Origin: Alphaproteobacteria bacterium
GTDB lineage: Bacteria; Pseudomonadota; Gammaproteobacteria; JAGOUN01
NCBI GenBank assembly: GCA_021151585.1
Contig: JAGKWX010000005.1
Span: forward strand, 1-64,000
DNA length: 64,000 nt
Direction of reading: 5' to 3'
The translations under genes and the position numbers were made by a program. Below the pieces are notes generated by a model. The model ran no database searches. It worked only from the letters and a program-made list of their open reading frames with translations, and was not told where the DNA came from. This document shows positions 23,749 to 31,236 of the stretch, in pieces (positions within the stretch are counted from its first letter, which is position 1; each line of letters starts with the position of its first letter).

Positions 23749-24060
23749 GGTTTTTGCATCAATGATATCTGTTTTTGCTTCATTACCATAGGAGCGAATA
23801 AAGCTTTTTACTTGACGTCCATTGGCACGATGAACAGCAAATCCTTCATCGCATAAGCGTAATAAAAGATGCATTTCATAACCACCCGTGACTTCAAATA
23901 CACACAGTCCCGCGCTTAACATTCTTGTCTTATCTTCAATAAATTCTGCTATTCCTTTGGCAGAGTTTTCATATTCTTTCGTTGTTTTTTCTCCATGAAC
24001 AGCAACAACAAAATTGTGCTTACCAATGTCAATGCCAATAAGGTTATTATATAATTTCAT
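23746..24060 (-). pseudogene. IS110/IS1111-family transposase, N-terminal fragment
   Basis: 104 residues of a DEDD-type transposase: NNLIGIDIGKHNFVVAVHG (first catalytic aspartate) up to GNEAKTDIIDAKT, where the K-T-D-x-x-D-A motif is cut by a TAA stop. Full-length IS110 transposases have more than 300 residues, so the central region and the C-terminal part with the serine motif are lost. It ends exactly in a sequence block shared with the 3' flank of the repeat-Smr gene. Confidence 0.85.
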
Positions 24061-24575
24061 AGTATCCTCGATAAGTTTAGGGTATTTACGATTGTAATCG
24101 GGTGTGCATAACGCATCCCATTCAACTATTCAAACCTATCGAGAGCTTGGGCTAGAGTACCTTGATTTTTACGATGGTTTCCATCTATTGTTGCACGGTC
24201 GCTCACGCCCATCACCCTCTTCTTGTTAACGAGAAGAGGGTCCTTTTGCTCTCTGCAAGATAAATTACATAATGCTTTTTATCTTACAGAAAGAAGATTA
24301 TCAGATTTTAGACTGACAATTGTTGCGTAACCCGTCTTTATTTTTTGTCGGATCAGGGCATTCTTAATTACTTGCAGAAAACATGACATCGATGCGAGTC
24401 AGGCGCTTAAAGATTTATTCCAAGGAAAGCTTCCCGATTTTGTAGTTCAGGCAAAACTTGGTGAGTAGTTACTATAAAGCATTGCTTAAAATGTCTATAA
24501 AGAGCAGTGTGTCGTTTATTTTGACATAATAAAAATATTGAGCTACAATGTGGCTCAATAAAGATGGAGATTAGT
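24061..24575. other. gene-poor stretch upstream of the IS110 fragment and the DinJ-YafQ pair
   Basis: No intact gene is visible in these 515 bp. The first part is probably the 5' non-coding end of the IS110 element. A perfect 10-bp palindrome lies at 24214-24241. The plus strand at about 24383-24467 carries an open piece (A-S-Q-A-L-K-D-L-F-Q-G-K-L-P) without a start that may be a gene remnant; I do not recognise it. The last about 60 bp must hold the promoter of the antitoxin gene. Confidence 0.4.
24214..24241. repeat. perfect 10-bp palindrome (REP-like hairpin)
   Basis: ACCCTCTTCT at 24214-24223 pairs perfectly with AGAAGAGGGT at 24232-24241 across an 8-base loop. The preceding GCCCATCA and the CCTCTTCTC arms resemble the second hairpin of the element between sucC and sucD, so it may belong to the same REP-like family. 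The short T-run that follows (CCTTTTGC) makes a weak terminator possible. Confidence 0.5.
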
Positions 24576-24839
24576 ATGGCCACAAATTCTGTTATTCGAG
24601 CTCGCATTGATGCGCGGGTGAAAGAGGAAGCTTCGGTTGTACTAGCTTCTATGGGGCTTACTGCATCAGATGCATTTCGCATGTTAATGATTAGGGTTGC
24701 GCGTGAAAAAAGTCTTCCATTTGAGCCACTAATACCGAATGAGGAAACGATACAAGCGATGTTAGCTGCACGCCGAGGCGAGGTTACTTCTGTTAAAAAT
24801 ATCGATGACTTATTGAGTAGCTTGAATGCGGACGATTAA
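24576..24839 (+). CDS. RelB/DinJ-family antitoxin
   Basis: An 87-residue antitoxin with an N-terminal ribbon-helix-helix domain (NSVIRARIDARVKEEASVVL, then M-G-L-T-x-S-D-A-F-R-M-L-M-I-R-V-A), the DinJ signature, and a C-terminal toxin-binding tail. The upstream in-frame ATG at 24564 is less likely because GGAG lies at the right distance before ATG 24576. It overlaps the toxin gene by 14 bp, so the two are co-translated, and it should repress its own promoter. Confidence 0.88.
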   Translation: MATNSVIRARIDARVKEEASVVLASMGLTASDAFRMLMIRVAREKSLPFEPLIPNEETIQAMLAARRGEVTSVKNIDDLLSSLNADD

Positions 24840-25107
24840 CTATACCAATAAATTTAAACAAGATTTTAAGCGCAATAAAAAATCTGGTCATCACAAAACA
24901 TTAGAACAAGATTTGCTAACGATTGTTAGGCTTTTAGCAAGTGATCAACCACTCGCAGAAAAACATCGAGATCATGCTCTAACAAATAATTGGAAAGATC
25001 ATCGAGATTGTCACATCAAACCTGACCTAGTTCTTATTTATCGAAAAACAGATTTTGATATATTAGATTTGGTCAGGCTGGGTTCGCATAGTGAACTTGG
25101 ATTGTGA
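24826..25107 (+). CDS. YafQ-family mRNA interferase toxin
   Basis: A 93-residue RelE/ParE-fold toxin of the YafQ type, which cleaves mRNA on the ribosome. The family residues are visible: K-F-K-Q-D-F-K-R at the N terminus, then HRDCHIKPDLVLIYRK with the catalytic-site histidines and aspartate, and the C-terminal R-L-G-S-H-S-E-L motif. All residues needed for activity in E. coli YafQ seem to be present, so the pair is probably functional even though the neighbours are decayed. Confidence 0.88.
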   Translation: MRTINYTNKFKQDFKRNKKSGHHKTLEQDLLTIVRLLASDQPLAEKHRDHALTNNWKDHRDCHIKPDLVLIYRKTDFDILDLVRLGSHSELGL

Positions 25108-25187
25108 CATCTTATAACATTGCCGAAAATGTCTCTTTTCAGCAAAGTATCCTATACTAGCCACTTTAAATTCCAGCGATAAGCCCG

Positions 25188-25423
25188 ATGTCAGAAACCC
25201 TACGCCAAACACCGAAAACGGCAAAATTGAAAAAACCACCCCAAAGGGGGCTAAATAAAGACCGGCGTCTTCGAGAATACCTGACAACCCAAGAAATTGA
25301 AAAGTTACGCCAAGCCGCCAAAAGAATAGGGCGTCATAGTCACCGGGATGATACGTTAATCTTGTTAATGTTTCGTCATGCACTATACGGGTAAGTGAAG
25401 TCATCGCGTTGCGTTGGGAACAG
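25188..25423 (+). pseudogene. tyrosine recombinase fragment, frameshifted and truncated
   Basis: The reading frame starting at 25188 carries REYLTTQEIEKLRQAAKR and then HRDDTLILLMFRHAL, the start of the catalytic domain of a plasmid-type tyrosine recombinase. It stops after H-A-L-Y-G. Two bases further on in phase the sequence continues as V-S-E-V-I-A-L-R-W-E-Q, so a 2-bp insertion (a TA duplication near 25385) breaks the arginine box R-H-G-L-R-V-S-E. Homology ends at 25423, so the remaining catalytic residues are lost. Confidence 0.8.
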
Positions 25424-25633
25424 CCAAGGCGACTCCAATGCGCTGCAGCGAAAAAGCTGTAATATTTTATGAAAAAAGAGCGAAAGCACTTGTCGGGCTT
25501 TGCATTTGAACCCGCCGAGTTCTTGTTATTTAAATAAATTGTATTTAAATATAGACCTAACGCATCATCATTACAATGATGCGCATTTGCATCTTGGTCA
25601 AGCAAACTCTTTTTTCTTAAACATTTTTTAAAC

Positions 25634-25673
25634 ACCAAATAAAATAGCAAAAGGAGATTAATTTATTCATTTA
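25634..25673 (-). repeat. duplicated 3' flank, copy B (after the repeat-Smr gene)
   Basis: The second copy of the block described at 23711-23748. On the minus strand it includes the last codons and stop of the repeat-Smr gene and the following AT-rich spacer with CTTTTGCTATTTTATTT. It is probably the parental copy, because here the block directly follows an intact C-terminal domain. Confidence 0.55.
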
Positions 25674-27208
25674 GGTGAGAGGTTACATGACTCATGGCTA
25701 TCAGTAATTTTAGGTTTTTTCGCTGCTGAGAAAAACTCAGCACTACTTTGCGACTCTTTAGATGGTGTTAAAAACACAGCGCCGCCATCGTTTTGCCAAT
25801 CGCCTATAATTTGATGTTTATTAAGATATTGCTTTACCACTCTGTTCATTTTACCTAGGTTAGTCGATTTTCCGTGATAACCGACACCACAGATAATTTT
25901 ATCCAAAGGCTTATTTTCTTCAAATGTATTTTCCAATAAAAATTTAGCACATTGGTAAGTCAAACGATGCAGGTCTAGACTGCGATGATCGGTGTTATAG
26001 TTGTTTTTGTAGAGTTGATCTAAAACATAGTCACGTAAGCATGTTGCGCTGTTTGGGGCGTAAATGTCTTCATTGATTTTTAGTATGCCAATTTGTTCAA
26101 AATTTATAGAAATATATTCCGCCAACTTCACATAACTTAGCAAGACATCATGCAGGATATTTGGGGAATCTTCTTTATAAGATTGCGAATATTTTTGTTG
26201 CAACATAGATAATATTTGTGCCGCGATTTCAGGCGCATGTGCTGCACAGCGTTGCAAGCCATATAAGGCATTACCTATCTCTTGAGCATTTAATGTTGCA
26301 TCTGAAGCAGAAATTTTTTCAGTCAACGCAGTCAACAGTTCTTGGACCTGATCGCTGTCAGCGCTCATATTCTGTAAGCCATATAAGGCATTGCCTATCG
26401 CTTGAGCATCTAATATTGCTCCTGAAGCAGAAATTTTTTCAGTCAACGCAGTCAACAGTTCTTTGACCTCGTCGCTGTCAGCGCTCATATTCTGCAAGCC
26501 ATATAAGGCATTACCTATATGTTGAGCTTCTAATATTGCGTCTGAAGCAGAAATTTTTTTAGTCAACGCTTTCAATAGTTCTTTGACCTCATCGCTGTCA
26601 GCGCTTATGTTCTGCAAGCCATATAAGGCATTACCTATATGTTGAGCTTCTAATATTGCGCCTGAGGCAGAAATTTTTTTAGCTAATGTAGTCAACAGTG
26701 CTTTGACCTCGTCGCTGTCAGCGCTCATATTCTGCAGGCCATATAAGGCATTGCTTATCGCTTGAGCATCTAACATTGCATCTGAATCAGAAATTTTTCT
26801 ATCCAACGCGTTCAACAGTGCTTTGACCTCGTCGCTATCAGCGCTCATATTCTGCAAGCCATATAAGGCATTACCTATCGCTTGAGCATCTAATGTTGCA
26901 TCTGAAGCAGAAATTTTTTTAGCCAACGCGTTCAACAGTGCTTTGACCTGATCGCTGTCAGCGCTCATATTCTGCAAGCCATATAAGGCATTGCCAATTT
27001 CTTGAGCTCTCAATATGGCTTTTGAATCAAAAATTTTTTTAGTCAACGCTTTCAATAGTTCTTTGACCGCATCGCTGTCAGCGCTCATATTCTGCAAGCC
27101 ATATAAGGCATTGCCAATTTCTTGAGCTCTCAATATGGCTTTTGAATCAAAAATTTTATTAGCCAACTTATCCAACAGGTCTTTGACCTGATCGCTGTCA
27201 GCGCTCAT
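25667..27208 (-). CDS. helical 40-residue repeat protein with C-terminal Smr domain (5' end truncated)
   Basis: 513 residues. Residues 1-320 are eight near-perfect 40-residue repeats (M-S-A-D-S-D-x-V-K-x-L-L ... IGNALYGLQN), followed by a diverged ninth. The spacing and the A-x-x-I-G-N-A-L-Y-G-L-Q core resemble octotricopeptide/RAP-type alpha-helical repeats or the DUF1601 repeats of XopAD-like effectors (inference). Residues about 409-482 fit a Smr nuclease domain: LDLHRLT, then I-I-C-G-V-G-Y-H-G-K-S, G-K-M-N-R-V-V-K-Q-Y-L and G-G-A-V-F-L-T-P. The tail is basic and serine-rich. Upstream, the frame continues only six codons (S-Y-F-L-K-N) to a stop at the edge of an IS4-like fragment, so earlier repeats were probably lost. 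An ATG opens each M-S-A repeat, so expression from an internal start is possible. Confidence 0.75.
   Translation of the reverse strand: MSADSDQVKDLLDKLANKIFDSKAILRAQEIGNALYGLQNMSADSDAVKELLKALTKKIFDSKAILRAQEIGNALYGLQNMSADSDQVKALLNALAKKISASDATLDAQAIGNALYGLQNMSADSDEVKALLNALDRKISDSDAMLDAQAISNALYGLQNMSADSDEVKALLTTLAKKISASGAILEAQHIGNALYGLQNISADSDEVKELLKALTKKISASDAILEAQHIGNALYGLQNMSADSDEVKELLTALTEKISASGAILDAQAIGNALYGLQNMSADSDQVQELLTALTEKISASDATLNAQEIGNALYGLQRCAAHAPEIAAQILSMLQQKYSQSYKEDSPNILHDVLLSYVKLAEYISINFEQIGILKINEDIYAPNSATCLRDYVLDQLYKNNYNTDHRSLDLHRLTYQCAKFLLENTFEENKPLDKIICGVGYHGKSTNLGKMNRVVKQYLNKHQIIGDWQNDGGAVFLTPSKESQSSAEFFSAAKKPKITDSHESCNLSPK
26249..27208 (-). repeat. tandem array of eight 120-bp coding repeats
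   Basis: Eight in-frame units of 120 bp follow one another without spacers; neighbouring units differ at only a few positions, concentrated in the K-I-x-x-S-x-A-x-L-x-A-Q segment. Such identity suggests recent expansion or gene conversion, and makes the array prone to copy-number change and to mis-assembly from short reads. Confidence 0.9.
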
Positions 27209-27213
27209 GTTCT

Positions 27214-27672
27214 TCAGAAAATAGCTTCATGAATCGCATCCAAACCATAACGAAAATAGCTGTATTGAGGTTTTCTGCTGTTTGAATATTGATTGAATTT
27301 AATGGGTCTGATAGCCGCTTTCCACTCGCCAACTTTGTGTGCCCAGCAAGCGCCAATGCTGAGTAATGCCATTAATTTTTCAATGCGCTCTAACTTAGTC
27401 AGATGGGTATCTTCAAAACGAAATCCACGTCCTTTCAGACAAGCGAAAAGCGTTTCAATTTTCCATCTTCGTAGATAAACAGCAATGGCTTCTTTATCAC
27501 ACATATTCGTTGCAACAATCATTAATTCGCCACCCTCAGAACGTGATCCGGCCAGATAAAATTTTTGTCCGTAAATTTCAATTTTTATTGAAAATAATAA
27601 GGTTTTTCTTGGCGTAACCTCACGAAATATTTTCTCTGCTTTGCATAATTTTTTATTACCCACACGCACCTG
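27214..27672 (-). pseudogene. IS4-family transposase, C-terminal fragment
   Basis: About 150 residues from R-F-Q-V-R-V-G-N-K-K to a stop at 27214. The DDE-domain end is visible, with LMIVATNMCDKEAIAVYLRR followed by W-K-I-E-T-L-F-A-C-L-K-G-R-G-F (the Y-x2-R-x3-E-x6-K signature of IS4 transposases) and F-E-D-T-H-L-T. The N-terminal half with the first two acidic residues is missing. The frame stays open upstream to 27765, but that part is antisense to an IS3 remnant and is not transposase. The fragment ends 5 bp before the repeat-Smr frame opens. Confidence 0.85.
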
Positions 27673-27678
27673 AAACCT

Positions 27679-27825
27679 GTCGAGTTTGAGTATATAACAA
27701 GAGAAAGTGCTAAACACAGTCTTTTGGAATATATAAAAGTGTATTATAATAATGTTCGTCGACATTTTTCTATTGGCTCAATAGTTCCGATGGCATTTGA
27801 GAATCAGTATAAAAAAGTCGTGTGA
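27679..27825 (+). pseudogene. IS3-family transposase (OrfB), C-terminal remnant
   Basis: In frame on the plus strand up to TGA 27823-27825 the sequence reads E-S-A-K-H-S-L-L-E-Y-I-K-V-Y-Y-N-N-V-R-R-H, continuing with F-S-I-G-S-I-V-P-M-A-F-E-N-Q-Y. This is the invariant end of IS3/IS150-type OrfB transposases (E-Y-I-x-x-Y-N-x-x-R-x-H-S-x-L-G-x-x-S-P-x-x-F-E). The catalytic core is gone. It is fused head-on to the IS4-like fragment, so one element inserted into or recombined with the other. Confidence 0.75.
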
Positions 27826-27873
27826 CTGTGTTTACAAGGCCGGGGTAAGACCAGACTTAAATGAGGGAATTTT

Positions 27874-29229
27874 ATGGAATTAGCTATTAGTAAAGTGAGG
27901 AGTGCCATCGATGTTTCTTCAAAAATGGAAGTTGATTTACGCTCTATAAGTTTGATTTTGAAATCTGGTAGCACTGATTTTTCAACTATAGACTTTCCTT
28001 CTCCAAAACATATGATAGAGTTAATAAATAATGCTTATGTTTTGTCTTCACAAAATAATTCACCTCAATCAACTAAGTATAAATTCTTACGTCGTTACCT
28101 ATTTTTAATTGATCGGCATCAAGCAACTATTTGGCCATTTGGCCCCGCTAATGAACTTATCTTGTTAAATGATACTATAAAAAAGTTATCAGAGACGATT
28201 GGCGTTATCCCTCGTTTGAGTCATCCAGTCGTTTGGGCGGATCAAAAATTTTTACCTCCTGAAATTAACAGAAAAACTAAACAGAAGTGGCAACGTACAC
28301 CCTGTGAAAAACCTCGTCGTGGACAAACGATCTCCAAAAATGAAGTTCATTTTATTGGCGCTCCAAGAGAAGCACTGAAAGAGAATTATTCAGCAACCTC
28401 GGTAGAGCGTATTGAAACAAGTTCAGATGATTTATATTTAAATTTAATTGATTTTGATTACTATAAATTAGGACTGATGAATGCGGATCACTTACTTGCT
28501 TCATCTAGCTTGCTTGATCGTGTGCAAGAAATGATTGAAACAATGAATTGTGATCCTACCTTTGCTCGTGAAATGGAAGATTCGATTTTTAACGACAATT
28601 ATTTTCTCACGGATTGTAATGGCGTTATTGTGGGAAATTATTGGTTATATATGGCATATCATAATTCTATTGAAAATCTTTGGTTATTGCTAGCATCGGA
28701 CAATAGTGCAGGAAAAGGCGAAAAAGATCCTCTAACTTGGTTAAGTCAATTTGAAATAGGCCAAAAATATTTAGAGCATTTGGCCGAAGAAGGAAAATAT
28801 GTTGATAAAAGTGATATACTCTATCGAGTATCTAATGGGGGAATGTCAGAATCTTTAAAAGATTCTTTTACGTCGTGGGTCAGGGAATCTCATCAAAATC
28901 AACTTTTAGTTTATCAAAGTGAGGCTAGACTTCATCAAAAAATGAGAAAAAGCATTTCTAATGCAGGTGATAGAATAGAGGGCTTAATTGAGATGCATGG
29001 AAACATAGCAGTTGTAAGTACACATTTTTTTGGCTCTGATGCTGGCTCAGAAGCTAGTTCTTTTACGAGTATAAGCTCCAGCATTGCAGAACCGTTTGCA
29101 AAACAGTATGCTGAGGCAATCGCTCAAGATTCTGAGACAAAGAAACTGGTTAGAGATACAAAAATGAGAACAAGGGAAGTCGCGAGTGAAATAAAACAAG
29201 ATATGAAAAGACAACGTCTTGGTACATAA
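27874..29229 (+). CDS. hypothetical protein, 451 residues, unrecognised
   Basis: I do not recognise a family. The protein is soluble, without signal peptide or clear transmembrane segment. It has a basic, proline-containing linker around residues 125-150 (KTKQKWQRTPCEKPRRG), an acidic central region rich in aromatic residues (D-F-D-Y-Y-K-L-G-L-M-N-A-D), and a Ser-rich segment (SSFTSISSS) followed by a charged C-terminal helix (T-R-E-V-A-S-E-I-K-Q-D-M-K-R-Q). GAGGG precedes the ATG. The gene lies directly after IS remnants and 18 bp ahead of a second unknown gene, so the two probably form an operon. A host-directed effector is a possibility, with no direct evidence. Confidence 0.6.
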   Translation: MELAISKVRSAIDVSSKMEVDLRSISLILKSGSTDFSTIDFPSPKHMIELINNAYVLSSQNNSPQSTKYKFLRRYLFLIDRHQATIWPFGPANELILLNDTIKKLSETIGVIPRLSHPVVWADQKFLPPEINRKTKQKWQRTPCEKPRRGQTISKNEVHFIGAPREALKENYSATSVERIETSSDDLYLNLIDFDYYKLGLMNADHLLASSSLLDRVQEMIETMNCDPTFAREMEDSIFNDNYFLTDCNGVIVGNYWLYMAYHNSIENLWLLLASDNSAGKGEKDPLTWLSQFEIGQKYLEHLAEEGKYVDKSDILYRVSNGGMSESLKDSFTSWVRESHQNQLLVYQSEARLHQKMRKSISNAGDRIEGLIEMHGNIAVVSTHFFGSDAGSEASSFTSISSSIAEPFAKQYAEAIAQDSETKKLVRDTKMRTREVASEIKQDMKRQRLGT

Positions 29230-29247
29230 CGATAAGAGGTAAAAGAT

Positions 29248-29673
29248 ATGAAATTACAACATGAATTAAAAAAACAACTCACCACGGAATTTCCAAGTAT
29301 TCGACCTAATATTTTAAAGGTTGTAGTAGGTATTGTTACCGAAGGAATGGATAAGCAATCGCTTGATCAAACATTTTGTGATATCTTTGATGAAGATATG
29401 GCAAATATTCCAGACTCAGAGGAAAGAGACAGTATGATCTACAAAGCATTGCTCACTTCCGCAAGAGAAATTTGTAATAATTCTAGTAAGCTCAATGAAA
29501 TAGAAAAAATTATTCAAAGAGCAATAGAAAAAATGAATATGAAACAAAATCATAGTGTAGGTACTAGTACTACGAGTACACCACAAATAGGAGTAAGATG
29601 TTCAATTTTTAAAGAGCAAGCTATTTCTCATTCAGTTTGTCGAGAAGAAAATATAGCAAAAAAAAGAAAGTAG
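29248..29673 (+). CDS. hypothetical protein, 141 residues, unrecognised
   Basis: A small, mostly helical charged protein with no signal peptide. It opens with MKLQHELKKQLTTEFP and carries an acidic patch (D-I-F-D-E-D-M-A-N-I-P-D-S-E-E-R-D) and a Thr/Ser-rich linker before a basic end (A-K-K-R-K). The E-F-P-S-I-R-P-N-I-L-K motif resembles the E-F-P-D units of the frameshifted gene 48 bp downstream, but too weakly to claim homology. AGAGG lies before the ATG. It follows the 451-residue gene by 18 bp and is presumably co-transcribed with it. Confidence 0.55.
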   Translation: MKLQHELKKQLTTEFPSIRPNILKVVVGIVTEGMDKQSLDQTFCDIFDEDMANIPDSEERDSMIYKALLTSAREICNNSSKLNEIEKIIQRAIEKMNMKQNHSVGTSTTSTPQIGVRCSIFKEQAISHSVCREENIAKKRK

Positions 29674-29721
29674 GCTGGTTCAAATGTGAAGTGCGACAAA
29701 ATAGGTTAACATAACTATTAA

Positions 29722-30226
29722 ATGCTTCAAATAACACAACAAGCATTGATAGCCGTTTTAGACAGCAAGAACACAATTGAATTTGAGCGAATAACCAGCT
29801 CACCCCCTGTTGGTCCGATTGATATTTACAAACTGACGCTATTTGCTGAGGCATTTCCTGATCAGCGTCAGCAGCTGTTTGATTTTATCATCAACCCCCC
29901 ATGGGTATTCGACCAAATAACCAGGGCAACGCGTTACCGGGCTAAAGTTGATAATATACGTATACTTGCTCAGGAATTTCCTGATAAGTGTCAGCAACTG
30001 TTTGAGTTGATCACTAGCGCTCCAGAAGAGTTCCAGGAAATGATAAAAACTAGGTTTAGTTATAAATGCTGATCTAACTGCGGCTTCAGTTTCGCAGGCA
30101 GTTGATGAAGCGAGGCGTCAGCGATTATATGAAGAGAATCAAAGAGCCAGTACCCATGGGTTTTTCGAGACATCACAAGCTGTGAACAACCAAGGCAACT
30201 CTAATGCGCCTAAACCATACAAATAA
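29722..30226 (+). pseudogene. frameshifted gene with F-P-D-x-x-Q-Q-L-F helical repeats
   Basis: The first frame (29722 to about 30046) encodes two repeat units, A-E-A-F-P-D-Q-R-Q-Q-L-F-D-F-I and A-Q-E-F-P-D-K-C-Q-Q-L-F-E-L-I, each followed by an S/N-x-P-x-x-F segment. It then shifts at a run of five A (30045-30049). In the +1 frame the coding sequence continues (K-L-G-L-V-I-N-A-D-L-T-A-A-S ... N-S-N-A-P-K-P-Y-K) to TAA 30224-30226. One base fewer would restore a single frame of about 167 codons. There is no obvious ribosome site. The repeat family is not one I can name. A sequencing error in the A-run is possible. Confidence 0.6.
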
Positions 30227-30578
30227 GCGCAACATTTCATAAAAAAAGAGCAAAACTCCACTAAACCCTATATAATTCACTTGTGAAAAATATAATGAAG
30301 GGGAGTTTCGCAGCGGCAAATTGCGCCTCCAATTTAATTGAATTTTTACCCTTAAATCGCAAAAAAAATTTAGTTAATACTAATGATTTAGTTTGCTTAT
30401 TCATTATTTTTTATAAAGACAGTATATTTTTAACCGTATCATTGTTCGCAGATATAATCACATTCCCTGTGTTTATTTCGTCAATCCAAGTAGTGGAATC
30501 TTTAGCTATGTTGGTTAATTTTATATCCCAGCAGCAAACAAAAAAATATATATTGGTAAAATGCGCCTCATTTTTTCT
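30227..30578. other. gene-poor stretch, no convincing gene
   Basis: An AT-rich segment between the frameshifted repeat gene and the convergent L,D-transpeptidase gene. A 101-codon open frame from 30283 exists, but its composition (long runs of Ile/Phe/Leu/Lys with no pattern) and its poor start make it doubtful. The first about 60 bp resemble sequence after the recombinase fragment at 25424-25490 (the A-C-T-C-x-A-A-T-G-C-G-C motif and AAAAAAGAGC), so part of it may be duplicated flank. Confidence 0.4.
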
Positions 30579-31235
30579 TTATAAATAGCGTGATTTGCTT
30601 AACCAGTTTTGATCTGGGTAGTACGCAAAAATTAATGTTCCATCTTCAATGGCATCTATTATGTTGTTGGTATTAGAAACGGGTAGTGCAAAACAACCTT
30701 CACTGCGCCCCAGTCGCCCGTATTGATTAATAAAGTTTTCATCAGCATATTGTGCCGCATGCACAACTATACCGCGTGGTTCTGCGTTGTCGTTAAAACC
30801 AGGCTCTAATCCCTGGAGGCGTAAAGCATGACCAACTTGGCCGTAATAAGGTTGCTTGGTTAAAAACAAGCCTAGGCTGCTTTTGAAGCTACCTGGTGTG
30901 TTGGAGAATTTTCTTGCATAAAGTAAGCCGCTACCGCTACCATGAGTAACAAAAGAATAATGCATTAATTGCAAAGAGCTTAGATTTAGAACCCACATTC
31001 TTTTTTCAGATGATGGCAGGGAATAATCAACTATCGTTAAAATACCTTTGTGGTCTAGTCCAGTTTTTCGTGCTTTAGAGTAGGCATTAATCGCAAGCTC
31101 TAGTACTTGTGGATTAATGTTTTTTGCAAGAGGTAATACTGAATGATACAGAGAAAGGTCACGGCATTGTGCAAAACTTTTGTTGCAGGATAAGCATAAT
31201 GTCAATACAGCTAAAATGAAAATTTTAAATTTCAT
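30579..31235 (-). CDS. murein L,D-transpeptidase catalytic-domain protein (YkuD_2 type)
   Basis: A 218-residue exported protein. The signal peptide is FKIFILAVLTLCLSCNKSFA. The catalytic region has Q-L-M-H-Y-S-F-V-T-H-G-S-G-S, then G-I-V-V-H-A-A-Q-Y-A, and ends in R-L-G-R-S-E-G-C-F-A-L-P, the S-x-G-C cysteine-nucleophile motif of the YkuD_2 family (PF13645-like). Members are presumed to act on peptidoglycan peptides, but few have been assayed. It follows a second, unrelated L,D-transpeptidase by 1 bp, so both enzymes are made together. Confidence 0.85.
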   Translation of the reverse strand: MKFKIFILAVLTLCLSCNKSFAQCRDLSLYHSVLPLAKNINPQVLELAINAYSKARKTGLDHKGILTIVDYSLPSSEKRMWVLNLSSLQLMHYSFVTHGSGSGLLYARKFSNTPGSFKSSLGLFLTKQPYYGQVGHALRLQGLEPGFNDNAEPRGIVVHAAQYADENFINQYGRLGRSEGCFALPVSNTNNIIDAIEDGTLIFAYYPDQNWLSKSRYL

Positions 31236-31236
31236 T

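Noticed and set aside
26249..27208. Regular 120-bp periodicity that could suggest a CRISPR array or minisatellite
   Set aside because: Units are contiguous, in frame and encode 40-residue protein repeats; there are no unique spacers between conserved short repeats.
27673..27765. N-terminal 31 residues of the open frame that contains the IS4-like transposase end
   Set aside because: This part is antisense to the IS3 OrfB remnant on the plus strand and shows no transposase similarity.
30283..30588. 101-codon open frame on the plus strand
   Set aside because: Composition is dominated by Ile/Phe/Leu/Lys as expected from AT-rich non-coding DNA, the start lacks a good ribosome site and no motif is recognisable; its end overlaps the L,D-transpeptidase stop on the other strand.
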